From NCBI GenBank assembly GCA_964620915.1, contig CAZUKP010000027.1:1-42662 (forward strand): DNA of 42,662 nt. Direction: 5' to 3'. Numbering within the stretch: position 1 is the first letter of the stretch; each line of letters opens with the position of its first letter. The notes below the pieces were generated by a model. That model was given only the letters and a program-made list of their open reading frames with translations, was not told the DNA's origin and did no database searches. The position numbers were made by a program, and so were the translations under genes. The stretch comes from Hyphomicrobium_A sp964620915 (GTDB taxonomy: Bacteria > Pseudomonadota > Alphaproteobacteria > Rhizobiales > Hyphomicrobiaceae). Shown piece after piece: positions 9,506 to 17,312 of this stretch.

Positions 9506-9588
9506 GAGCTGGCGTTAATCCATCAGCTCGGTTCTTTTATCCCCTGAGCAACCGTCCCGGCTTTCCCGAAACTGTCGAGGCTCAGGGG
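9506..9588 (-). promoter_or_regulatory. leuA attenuator hairpins
   Basis: On the minus strand, CCCCTGAGC (9580-9588, containing the leader-peptide stop codon) can pair with GCTCAGGGG (9541-9549), a nine-bp stem. A second hairpin pairs GAGCTG with CAGCTC (9524-9529 with 9506-9511), ending just before the AAGGAG of leuA. Because the Leu codons lie immediately upstream of the first arm, a stalled ribosome should affect folding. There is no clear T-tract, so control could act on translation rather than by classical termination. Confidence 0.6.
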
Positions 9589-9695
9589 CTGGTAAGGAGG
9601 AGGATAAGGAGCTGAGGAGCGCACACCGGCAGCGCGCTGCGGGAGGCTTCCGCGCGGCGCGAATTAGGGCCAGTCATGGCAATCGGGTGGCGCAT
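9582..9695 (-). CDS. leuA leader peptide (Leu/Ile-rich)
   Basis: A 37-residue frame starting at ATG 9693-9695 (other possible starts: ATG 9677, GTG 9626) and ending …APQLLILLLTSP-stop. The consecutive codons CTC CTT ATC CTC CTC CTT encode LLILLL just before the stop, and the stop lies in the 5' arm of a nine-bp hairpin. AGAAG lies eight bases before the first ATG. This is the architecture of leader peptides controlling leuA in many proteobacteria: scarcity of charged tRNA-Leu stalls the ribosome and changes RNA folding. The Leu run is seen directly; the function is inferred. Confidence 0.65.
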   Translation of the reverse strand: MRHPIAMTGPNSRRAEASRSALPVCAPQLLILLLTSP

Positions 9696-9749
9696 GACGA
9701 ATTCTTCTAATCGATCCGGGACAATTCCGCTAGATCGGGCTGCAAAGCC

Positions 9750-9778
9750 TTATAAGGCGGACCCATTGAGGAATTCAA
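9750..9778 (-). promoter_or_regulatory. Sigma-70-type promoter of leuA
   Basis: On the minus strand TTGAAT (9773-9778) and TTATAA (9750-9755) are separated by exactly 17 bases. Transcription would begin near 9743, about 48 bases before the leader-peptide ATG, which fits a leader-peptide attenuator. Confidence 0.6.
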
Positions 9779-9809
9779 GAGGGATTGGCCAGGCAGACAG
9801 CGTTAAGCC

Positions 9810-10739
9810 TTAGTTGGAGGCCGCTTCGCGCACCGCAATGGTCCCCTCCGCCATCCTTACGGCATTCCCGCCGATACGAATGGTGTCCAGGCAATCGCCT
9901 TCGACAATCAGAGTGAGCACGATCCGGCTCGGTCGGTTCATCTCATAGCCCTGCTCGATCACCCGTTTGTGTGAGCCCCCGGGCAGATCGTCGAATTCAT
10001 TCACCACGCCGGCAAAGCCGACCGCCGCCGAACCCGTGGCCGGATCCTCAGGAACCCCGAGTTGCGGAGCAAACATACGCGCATGAAAGTTGGAGGCTTT
10101 GTGTACGCATTGGCGCGTGTAGAGGTAGACGCCGTCGACCTCACGGTCGGGAAAGACCACACGCCACATGGCGTTGTTGATCCCGGCCCTTTCAATCGCT
10201 TCCAATCCCGTCACGGGCACGTAGGCGAAGGTGTTGCCGGCTGAGAACCGCATGGCGGTATGGTTTTCGAAACCGATCTCACGCGGCAACAGTCCGAGGG
10301 CTTCCGCGAGCTGATCGCGGGAAGCTAGGGTCCCCGCTTTCACGGGTAGCCTCGGCGCATCAAATTCCGCAAAGGGCGCTTCGCCGGACCGCAGCCGCAC
10401 ACCCACCCTCACCAATCCGATAGGCTGTTCCAGAGCGATGATTGCATCGCGCTCTCCATTCAGAAACGGCGCGCGCAGCTCTGCCAGCAAAACGGCCGTC
10501 CCTAGCGTCGGGTGGCCGGCGAACGGAACCTCGCGCTCAGGCGTAAAGATACGAATTTTTGCCGAGTGTGCGGGATTGACGGGGCCCATCACAAAGACCG
10601 TCTCGGACAGATTGAGCTCGCGCGCAACCGACTGCATTTCTTGCGGCGTTAGATCATCTGCACCATGCACCACCCCAAGCGGATTGCCGCCAAAACGGCG
10701 ATCGGTGAACACATCGAGCGTGTGAAACTGTAGGCGCAT
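9810..10739 (-). CDS. PhzF-family epimerase/isomerase
   Basis: 309 residues, the usual PhzF length. The family has a two-lobed diaminopimelate-epimerase fold and includes the phenazine enzyme PhzF, but most members have unknown substrates. Visible motifs are FxTLDVFT…GGNPLGVV at the N-terminus, the catalytic glutamate in SETVFV (Glu46), PFAGHPTLGTA (about 72-82), and DPATGSAA in the C-terminal half. The start is ATG 10737-10739. No phenazine biosynthesis genes are nearby, so a phenazine role is not supported. Downstream on the same strand comes the leuA leader region; the 27-base gap to the leuA promoter suggests separate transcription. Confidence 0.88.
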   Translation of the reverse strand: MRLQFHTLDVFTDRRFGGNPLGVVHGADDLTPQEMQSVARELNLSETVFVMGPVNPAHSAKIRIFTPEREVPFAGHPTLGTAVLLAELRAPFLNGERDAIIALEQPIGLVRVGVRLRSGEAPFAEFDAPRLPVKAGTLASRDQLAEALGLLPREIGFENHTAMRFSAGNTFAYVPVTGLEAIERAGINNAMWRVVFPDREVDGVYLYTRQCVHKASNFHARMFAPQLGVPEDPATGSAAVGFAGVVNEFDDLPGGSHKRVIEQGYEMNRPSRIVLTLIVEGDCLDTIRIGGNAVRMAEGTIAVREAASN

Positions 10740-11378
10740 TACGCGATGGCCCCCTGCAAGACGGGCGCGCTTTGCCGGCTAGGCAGCCAAGTGCGCGCTG
10801 ACCGCAGCCTTCGATCAGCAAGGTGATGGTTCATCGCTTGCCCCTCGGAGGAAGCCCAAGTGCCAATAGCGCGGCTGGCGTGCGCAAACCGCCAAAAGAC
10901 GCCTTTGGGTTGCGGCCTCTCAAAACCAGTCGGTGTAAACATGACAGAAATCTTACTTTTGCCGTTCTCGAACCACGCTCTGTCCATGATCAAAGCGTGA
11001 CAATTAAGGGCAAGCATGAGGGGCTTGCTGACCATCGGCCTTCCGCAGATTTGGATCGGGAAGCGTCGAAGGAGAAGAGGGGGTCGCCCGGCCTTTCGCC
11101 CGTTACGTTCAACGGTGCCGGTCTACCCAGGGGGCAGGACTTAACACTCGCTGCCGACAAAGTCCGCACGGAACGCACCCGTGCGGGACCATTGATCTCA
11201 ATTCCGGTGGCGCTCTCACTTCACGGCGGCGCCGGAGCGGGCGGCGGAGGTTCCCCGCTTCTCTGCCGTCCGTTTTTGGGAATTTATCGACTCTCTCGCC
11301 AGTCCAGTATTGGACAAGGCGGCGCGGGTCCTCCGGTGGACATCCCCCGTCAGATCCCGCGCATCCTATCGATTGAGA
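10740..11378. other. 640-bp intergenic region with no supported gene
   Basis: Several overlapping frames exist on both strands (the longest is part of a plus-strand frame from 10823 to 11971), but none has a ribosome-binding site with protein-like composition. The plus-strand frame also runs antisense through the first secreted cysteine-rich gene. I see no recognisable RNA gene or repeat. The region may hold regulatory sequence or a decayed gene. Confidence 0.4.
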
Positions 11379-11609
11379 TCAGAGCATGCCGAAACAGCCG
11401 GCACCCTTCTTGCCGCAGCCGAAATAACCAAGAATCGGCGCTGAGCAGCAGAACTGCCCCTTCTTGCACGTCCAGGTCTTGGTCTTGCCAGTCACGGTCT
11501 TCTTCTTGCACACCCCACCGGCCTCAGCCGCTGACATCGAGCCCGAAGTCACAGAGCCGGCGAAGGCGATCGCAACAGCAAACATCACAAACGCAAAGAA
11601 ACGGATCAT
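11379..11609 (-). CDS. Small secreted six-cysteine protein A
   Basis: 76 residues from ATG 11607-11609, with GGGAGGTGG just upstream; the GTG two codons earlier overlaps that site. The N-terminus is a hydrophobic signal peptide (MIRFFAFVMFAVAIAFAG…) ending around SAAEA. The mature part has six cysteines spaced C-x13-C-x5-CC-x9-C-x6-C, is rich in Lys and Gly, and contains TGKTKTWTC. The neighbour at 11822 has exactly the same spacing (a paralogue). Three disulfides are possible in the periplasm or outside the cell. I do not recognise the family and assign no function. Confidence 0.75.
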   Translation of the reverse strand: MIRFFAFVMFAVAIAFAGSVTSGSMSAAEAGGVCKKKTVTGKTKTWTCKKGQFCCSAPILGYFGCGKKGAGCFGML

Positions 11610-11821
11610 TACCACCTCCCAATGGACACTCTACGAGCATATCATGCACTGAAGACCGGCCCCTCCGCTATTGCCACCAGGCCTCAGGTCCACAAGGAAA
11701 CGACACAGGTCCGGTGTCTACCCCCATTTTACGGGCATACGCCCCCCTTTCACGCACCTCCATCAAGGTGCGCGCAGGCCGAGGCTCACTCAAAACAGCG
11801 CTTGGCGGTCACCGCTGGCTG

Positions 11822-12058
11822 TTAGAGACAACCGAGCAACTTCGAGCCGCACGTGTAGTAGTTGATGTACTCCGCAGAGCAGCAGGGCTGATCCTTGCGG
11901 CAGCGCCACGTCTTGATCTTCCCGCTGGAGGTCTTGTGCTTACAGGTCTTGTAGCCGCTGCTCTTCGATGATTGCGCGAGGCTCTGCGAGCTCGTCAAGG
12001 CAAGCGGTGCTGCCACAAGGGCAGCGGCGATGGCACAACAAACAGCAAAACGCATCAT
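11822..12058 (-). CDS. Small secreted six-cysteine protein B
   Basis: 78 residues from ATG 12056-12058, preceded by GAGGA nine bases upstream. A signal peptide (MMRFAVCCAIAAALVAAPLAL…) ends near SLAQS. The mature protein has the same C-x13-C-x5-CC-x9-C-x6-C framework as its neighbour, with shared SGKxKTWxCxK and CCSA segments but only moderate identity elsewhere, so the pair is an old tandem duplication. The charge is basic. Function unknown; the two genes are about 210 bases apart on the same strand and could be co-transcribed or independently expressed. Confidence 0.75.
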   Translation of the reverse strand: MMRFAVCCAIAAALVAAPLALTSSQSLAQSSKSSGYKTCKHKTSSGKIKTWRCRKDQPCCSAEYINYYTCGSKLLGCL

Positions 12059-12142
12059 GACCAAACATCCTCGAAAGGCGCCATAGACGCCTGCGAGTAT
12101 GCCTCATGATACCCTTGCCTGCCTATAGCCCTACCAACCGCC

Positions 12143-13122
12143 TCAGTTGCGGTCCTTGTCGACGAGGGCTTTGGCCTTGATCCACGGCATCATGTCGCGC
12201 AGGCGCTGGCCAACCTCCTCAATGGGATGAGCATCGTTCATGCGGCGAACGGCCTTAAATTTCGGCTGGCCGGCCTTGCACTCGCGGATCCACTCCGAGG
12301 TGAAGGCGCCCGTCTGAATGTCCTTCAGGATCTCGCGCATCTCCGCCTTGGTTTGCTTTGTGATCACACGCGGTCCGCTGACGTACTCACCGAACTCAGC
12401 CGTGTTGGAGACCGAGTAGTTCATGTTGGCGATGCCGCCTTCATAGATTAGGCCATCTCCGGCGCATAACCTGCCTCAACCAAGGTCTCAAATCCTGCGC
12501 GGATCAGCTCAACAAGGCCACCGCACAGGACGGCCTGCTCACCAAATAGATCGGTTTCGCACTCCTCCTTGAAGGTCGTCTCGATAATGCCCGTACGGCC
12601 ACCGCCAACGGCAGACGCATAAGACAAGAATATTTCATGCGCATTGCCGCTCTTGTCTGCGTGAACGGCCAGGAGGCACGGCACACCACCTCCCTTTTGG
12701 TATTCGCCGCGCACCGTATGACCGGGTCCCTTCGGCGCCACCATGCCGACGTCAAGGTCGTCTCTCGGCTCAATCAGCCTGTAGTGTACGTTGAGACCAT
12801 GCGCGAACATGAGTGCTGCGCCCTGCTTCATGTTATCGGCAAGGTGATCCGTGTAGATGTCGGCTTGCAGCTCGTCAGGTGTGAGCATCATGATGACGTC
12901 GGCCCACTTGGCCGCCTCACCCACATCCATCACCTTGAGGCCCTCGCCTTCCGCCTTTTTGGCACTGGAGGACCCTTTGCGAAGAGCAACAGCAACCTCC
13001 TTCACGCCGCTGTCGCGCAAGTTCAATGCATGCGCATGACCTTGGCTGCCGTAGCCAACGATGGCGACCTTCTTGGCCTTGATCAGATTGATGTCGGCAT
13101 CACGATCGTAATAGACGCGCAT
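12143..13122 (-). pseudogene. ilvC: Ketol-acid reductoisomerase, broken by about 40-bp deletion
   Basis: The N-terminal piece (12448-13122, 224 codons) begins MRVYYDRDADI, carries the Rossmann motif GYGSQGHAHALNL and the metal-binding DLFGEQAVLCGG, and ends …EAGYAPEMA followed by TAA. The C-terminal piece resumes one frame away with LIYEGGIAN then MNYSVSNTAEFGEY… to …KALVDKDRN (12143-12424 from its ATG). Compared with the class I family, the YFECLHEVKLIVD segment between the pieces is missing, which fits loss of about 40 bases between short CCTA repeats and shifts the frame. The lost segment holds two metal-binding glutamates (E226 and E230 in Pseudomonas numbering), so neither piece nor a frameshifted product should be active. 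AGGGAG precedes the ATG at 13122. It is the last gene of the ilvB-ilvN operon. Confidence 0.85.
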
Positions 13123-13247
13123 GGCTCCCTCTTGGGTTGGGCTCGATTTGGATGATTGATTGTCCGGGCGGCGGAATGCTGCACCGGTTGGGCAAGACGG
13201 GCGAACCTACTACCTGCCCTGCCGGATGTTCAACGCTTTCACACTCC

Positions 13248-13796
13248 TCAAAGGCTTGCTGGGCCGCGGTTAATGGCAGCAATACCGGTTCGCGACACCT
13301 CTGACAGACCGAGTTCGGTCATGATCTGGATGAACTGCTCGATCTTGGAGCTCCGCCCGGTAATCTCGAACACGAAGTGCTCCGTCGAAGCATCGATCAC
13401 GTTGGCTCTGAAGATCTCCGCGAGCCGAAGCGCCTCGATGCGCTTGTCGCCTTTGCCCGTGACCTTGATCAGGGCCAATTCACGCTCCAGCGAAGCACCT
13501 TCAACGGTGAGGTCGTGTACGCGGTGCACCGGCACAAGGCGCTCGAGTTGATGAATGATTTGCTCGATCACAGCCGGCGTGCCGCGCGTCACAACCGTAA
13601 TTCGAGACAGATGCTTCTCGTGCTCCGTCTCCGTCACCGTAAGCGAGTCGATGTTGTAGCCGCGGCCCGAAAACAGACCGATGACGCGTGCCAGCACACC
13701 CGGCTCGTTGTCCACGAGCACTGAAAGCGTACGCGACACTTCCTCCTCTGACACCGAAGGGCCGACATAGTGGCTCTTGGATAACGGCTTGGCCAT
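13248..13796 (-). CDS. ilvN: Acetolactate synthase small subunit
   Basis: Regulatory subunit of acetohydroxyacid synthase, which binds valine and activates IlvB. 182 residues, normal for the longer IlvH/IlvN type. It has an N-terminal ACT domain (RTLSVLVDNEPGVLARVIGLFSGRGYNIDSL from about residue 23), the linker with HRVHDLT, and a C-terminal ACT-like domain (ELALIKV…HFVFEITG…). The start is ATG 13794-13796. It lies nine bases downstream of the hypothetical membrane-anchored gene and 125 bases upstream of ilvC, in the ilvB operon. Confidence 0.95.
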   Translation of the reverse strand: MAKPLSKSHYVGPSVSEEEVSRTLSVLVDNEPGVLARVIGLFSGRGYNIDSLTVTETEHEKHLSRITVVTRGTPAVIEQIIHQLERLVPVHRVHDLTVEGASLERELALIKVTGKGDKRIEALRLAEIFRANVIDASTEHFVFEITGRSSKIEQFIQIMTELGLSEVSRTGIAAINRGPASL

Positions 13797-13804
13797 GTTG
13801 CCGG

Positions 13805-14347
13805 CTACTCCTGATCGGATTGCTCCGTCGCCTTTTTCCTGGGGGGAAATGGGACGCCGGGAAATACCGTTTGGAAGAACACGGGAAAACCGTGCTCATC
13901 GACAAGCTCTTTGAATGTCTTCACGTAACTGACCGGAACATCGTATGTCGCGAACGCCGCTGTAACCCGCTTACCCATCGCATCGGCCAACGCCTGTGGC
14001 GTCGGCACACCAACACGCTTCAGCGCATCTGGAGTCAGTCGCGAATAGACCAGGGCGAGCGCCTGTGTTTCGAGATAATCTTGGGCAATACAGGCCTCAA
14101 AGGCCTTGCCGTACTTCGATGCAAGACTATGCGTCCTGTAACAGGCGTCGATGAATTGGAAGGCGCGGTCGGCACCCCTGGTGCGCTGCAGTTGGGCAAG
14201 CCGTTCGGCCGCATCTTTGATATTCGCAGCTTGGTCCCAGTCCACACCCTTGAATTCGCCACTGACGGCATACCCCATCGTGCCCGTTACAAGCACAAGG
14301 AAGTACGTGGTGAGCGCACCCAGGATTCGTCGTTTCGACGACGTCAT
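13805..14347 (-). CDS. Hypothetical membrane-anchored protein between ilvB and ilvN
   Basis: 180 residues. A hydrophobic segment at about 9-27 (LGALTTYFLVLVTGTMGYAV) looks like a signal anchor, followed by an extracytoplasmic, mostly helical region with two cysteines in DACYRTH and EACIAQD that could form a disulfide. The C-terminus is hydrophilic. Its ATG overlaps the ilvB stop (ATGA at 14344-14347), implying translational coupling, and it ends nine bases before ilvN. The family is not recognised. Why an exported protein would be coupled to a cytoplasmic enzyme's two subunits is unclear; it might simply be a passenger in the operon. Confidence 0.75.
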   Translation of the reverse strand: MTSSKRRILGALTTYFLVLVTGTMGYAVSGEFKGVDWDQAANIKDAAERLAQLQRTRGADRAFQFIDACYRTHSLASKYGKAFEACIAQDYLETQALALVYSRLTPDALKRVGVPTPQALADAMGKRVTAAFATYDVPVSYVKTFKELVDEHGFPVFFQTVFPGVPFPPRKKATEQSDQE

Positions 14348-16110
14348 ACCAGCACCTTGCCTTCATCCCCGATCGCCTGCTGGACAGCCTCGTCCGTCAC
14401 GTCGTCACCAAGCAACATTTCGTTGTGCGCCTTACCCGAAGGGATCATCGGGAAGCAGTTGGCAAGTGCGGCCACCCGGCAATCAAAGATGACGGGACCT
14501 TTCGTCTCGATCATTTGCATGATCGCTTCGTCTAGATCGGCAGGGTTATCGCACATCATACCCGTCCAACCGTATGCTTCAGCGAGCTTCACGAAGTCCG
14601 GCAGGCTTTCTGTATAGCTGTGCGAGAGCCGGTTACCATGCAGAAGCTGCTGCCACTGGCGAACCATGCCCATGTATTGGTTGTTGAGAATGAAGACCTT
14701 GACGGGAAGGTCGTACTGCACGGCCGTCGAGGCTTCCTGGATGTTCATAAGGATCGATGCGTCGCCGGCGATATCGATCACGAGCGACTTCGGATGTGCC
14801 ATCTGCGCCCCAATTGCAGCCGGCAGCCCGTAACCCATCGTTCCCAGACCACCAGACGTCATCCACCGGTTCGGGTCCTCGAAGTGATAGTGTTGCGCCG
14901 CCCACATCTGATGCTGGCCGACCTCGGTCGTGATGTAGGCATCGCGATCCTTCGTCAACTCGTAGAGACGCTCGACGGCATATTGCGGCATGATCACATC
15001 GCGCGACTGCTTGTAGCTGAGCGACTTCTTCGCGCGCCATTGATCAATCTGCTTCCACCACGCCTTGTGCGCCGACTTGTCGAGCTGGGGGGCCTTGGAC
15101 TTCCAAATGCGCAACATGTCCTCAAGTGTGTAGGCAACGTCGCCGACGATCGGGATATCGACCCGCACATTTTTGTTGATTGACGAAGGATCGATGTCGA
15201 CCTGGATTTTCTGCGATCCCGGCGAGAACGCATCAATACGCCCTGTAATGCGATCATCGAAGCGCGCCCCGATCGCAATCATCACATCGCAATCGTGCAT
15301 CGCGAAGTTCGCTTCGTAGGTGCCGTGCATGCCGAGCATGCCGAGCCACTGTTTGTCCGACGCGGGGTAAGCCCCCAACCCCATTAGGGTCGAAGTGATC
15401 GGATACCCCGACAGGCGCACGAGTTCGCGCAGCAGGTGACTTGCTTTAACACCCGAATTGATCACGCCGCCGCCTGTATAGAAGACAGGCCGTTTGGCTT
15501 GCGCCATCACCTCGACCGCCTCACGCACCTTCTCCTGGTCGGGCTTCACGCGCGGCTTGTAGGTTTTGTGCGCTATGTTGGAGGGGCCGACATAATTGCC
15601 CGTGGCAAATTGGATGTCTTTGGGGATATCGACCACGACCGGACCCGGACGTCCGGTCTTGGCGATGTGGAATGCCTCATGCAGCACCCGCGCCAAGTCA
15701 TTGACGTCCTTCACCAGCCAATTGTGCTTCGTACAGGGTCGCGTGATGCCGACCGTGTCGCACTCCTGAAACGCGTCATTGCCGATGAGATGCGTCGGCA
15801 CCTGCCCGGAGATGCAGACGACGGGGATAGAATCCATCAACGCATCCGTCAGCCCCGTCACCGCATTGGTGGCACCGGGGCCTGATGTGACGAGTACCAC
15901 GCCAACCTTCCCGGTCGAGCGCGCATAGCCTTCCGCAGCATGCACCGCGCCACCTTCCTGGCGCACCAGCACATGTTGGACCTTGTCCTGCTGAAACAGC
16001 TCGTCATAGATCGGGAGCACAGCTCCGCCTGGATAACCGAAGATATGCTCCACACCCTGGTCAGCTAGCGCTTTGAGCACCATTTCGGCGCCCGTCATCG
16101 TGCGTGCCAT
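14344..16110 (-). CDS. ilvB: Acetolactate synthase large subunit
   Basis: Thiamine-diphosphate enzyme that makes acetolactate/acetohydroxybutyrate for valine, leucine and isoleucine. 588 residues from ATG 16108-16110: N-terminal ThDP pyrimidine-binding domain with FGYPGGAVLPIYDEL and the catalytic glutamate in RQEGGAVHAAEGYAR, a central FAD-related domain, and a C-terminal ThDP domain with GDASILMNIQE…LNNQYMGMVRQW. GGAG lies ten bases before this ATG. A GTG at 16180-16182 in the same frame has AAGGGAG at an ideal eight-base distance and would add 24 residues (MNARAQGQTKQLSSS…), so both starts are possible. It heads the operon ilvB-hypothetical-ilvN-ilvC. Confidence 0.94.
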   Translation of the reverse strand: MARTMTGAEMVLKALADQGVEHIFGYPGGAVLPIYDELFQQDKVQHVLVRQEGGAVHAAEGYARSTGKVGVVLVTSGPGATNAVTGLTDALMDSIPVVCISGQVPTHLIGNDAFQECDTVGITRPCTKHNWLVKDVNDLARVLHEAFHIAKTGRPGPVVVDIPKDIQFATGNYVGPSNIAHKTYKPRVKPDQEKVREAVEVMAQAKRPVFYTGGGVINSGVKASHLLRELVRLSGYPITSTLMGLGAYPASDKQWLGMLGMHGTYEANFAMHDCDVMIAIGARFDDRITGRIDAFSPGSQKIQVDIDPSSINKNVRVDIPIVGDVAYTLEDMLRIWKSKAPQLDKSAHKAWWKQIDQWRAKKSLSYKQSRDVIMPQYAVERLYELTKDRDAYITTEVGQHQMWAAQHYHFEDPNRWMTSGGLGTMGYGLPAAIGAQMAHPKSLVIDIAGDASILMNIQEASTAVQYDLPVKVFILNNQYMGMVRQWQQLLHGNRLSHSYTESLPDFVKLAEAYGWTGMMCDNPADLDEAIMQMIETKGPVIFDCRVAALANCFPMIPSGKAHNEMLLGDDVTDEAVQQAIGDEGKVLV

Positions 16111-16209
16111 TAGCGCCCCACTCCAGAAAGGCCGGTTGCTTGAGGACAGTTGCTTCGTTTGGCCTTGGGCCCGCGCGTTCACACGCGTTACTCCCTTAAG
16201 CTCGCCGGC

Positions 16210-16238
16210 AACTTACGGACCGCAAAATGGGGGGTCAA
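16210..16238 (-). promoter_or_regulatory. Candidate promoter of the ilvB operon
   Basis: On the minus strand TTGACC (16233-16238) and TAAGTT (16210-16215) are separated by 17 bases, in the short gap between miaA and ilvB. Transcription would start near 16203, leaving room for the AAGGGAG at 16191-16197. No Leu/Ile/Val-rich leader peptide is evident here, unlike upstream of leuA. Confidence 0.5.
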
Positions 16239-16240
16239 CG

Positions 16241-17167
16241 CTAAGAATCAATAAAAGTGATTGAATTCGCCTCTTGGCTTTTGTTTTCTTGCGCAGATAT
16301 CCAATTCCACGCAATCATATTGCTTCTAAGCCAGGTCATCTGCCTTTTGGCATACTGCCGTGACTCGGCCTTTGCCTGAAGGCACGCCGCCTCCAGATCA
16401 CTCTCGCCACGCAGGTGCCGCAGCAGTGGGCGTACGCCCAAGGCGCCCATAATCGGCAAAGATGGATCAAGATTGAGCGCGGCAAGTGAGCAGGCCTCCT
16501 CAAGCGCCCCCTGCTCAATCATCGCGTCGAAACGCGCTTCGATCCGGTGATTGAGGCCCTCGCGCTCAGGCGCAATGACCAGACGCACGGTATCGGCCGC
16601 GTTCAAGATGGGCTCACCTGGCGTGCGTTGCCACTCTGCAAGCGAAACGCCGGTCGCATCGAGGACCTCGAGCGCGCGCACCAAACGTTGCGGATCGCTT
16701 GGCGCCAGCCGCGCCGCCATCTGCGGATCACGCCTCGTGAGGACGTCATGCAGCGCCTCGGGCCCCACGTCTCCCGCTTCTTGCCGCCAATACCGGCGGA
16801 TTTCTTCGGGGACCTCCGGAATTGGCGAAAGCCCTTCAAGCAGTGCTTTGAAATACAGCCCCGTCCCCCCAACGATGATGGGGCGGCGCCCTGCGTTGCG
16901 CGCAAGCTCGATGGCACGCACTGCATCGCTGACATAGCGTCCGGCCGAATAACGCTCACTCGCATCGACAAACCCATAAAGCGCGTGCGGGGCCTGCGCC
17001 ACCTGGGCCGCGCTCGGACGCGCGGTCAAGACACGCAGCTCCCGATAAACCTGCATCGAGTCGGCGTTGATGATCGTGCCGCCGTAACGCTCAGCGAGGC
17101 GCAGCGCCAATCCCGACTTCCCGCCCGCCGTAGGTCCGGCAATGAGGATGGGTCTTAGGTCGTTCAT
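16241..17167 (-). CDS. miaA: tRNA dimethylallyltransferase
   Basis: Adds a dimethylallyl group to A37 of tRNAs that read codons starting with U. 308 residues from ATG 17165-17167; a TTG-started version adds 25 residues of doubtful composition. The N-terminal P-loop GPTAGGKS (11-18) is followed by NADSMQVYREL, the GGTGLYF motif, and the C-terminal KAESRQYAKRQMTWLR segment typical of MiaA. It lies just upstream of the ilvB operon on the same strand, with its stop overlapping the upstream edge of the ilvB promoter region. Confidence 0.93.
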   Translation of the reverse strand: MNDLRPILIAGPTAGGKSGLALRLAERYGGTIINADSMQVYRELRVLTARPSAAQVAQAPHALYGFVDASERYSAGRYVSDAVRAIELARNAGRRPIIVGGTGLYFKALLEGLSPIPEVPEEIRRYWRQEAGDVGPEALHDVLTRRDPQMAARLAPSDPQRLVRALEVLDATGVSLAEWQRTPGEPILNAADTVRLVIAPEREGLNHRIEARFDAMIEQGALEEACSLAALNLDPSLPIMGALGVRPLLRHLRGESDLEAACLQAKAESRQYAKRQMTWLRSNMIAWNWISAQENKSQEANSITFIDS

Positions 17168-17255
17168 AGGCGCCACAGGTAGCGCACGGCGGCGCCAAGA
17201 GCCAACACTCCCGTGAGAGCCGGGTCCATCGTTCAGCAACAACAGCGCAAACGCG

Positions 17256-17288
17256 AACAGGCGGCCGGACGGGGGTCGGCCACCTGTT
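17256..17288 (-). terminator. Strong hairpin downstream of oprB
   Basis: On the minus strand AACAGG-t-GGCCG (arm) and CGGCC-g-CCTGTT (arm) form an 11-bp stem with one G·T mismatch around a nine-base loop, 25 bases past the oprB stop. There is no marked T-tract, so factor-dependent or structural termination is likely rather than a classic intrinsic terminator. Confidence 0.5.
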
Positions 17289-17312
17289 GCTCGTGTTTTT
17301 GTTGCTTATTGC

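Noticed and set aside
10823..11971. A 382-codon plus-strand frame
   Set aside because: It covers the antisense strand of the first six-cysteine gene and part of the second (to 11971), has repetitive Ser/Arg composition, and lacks a start signal.
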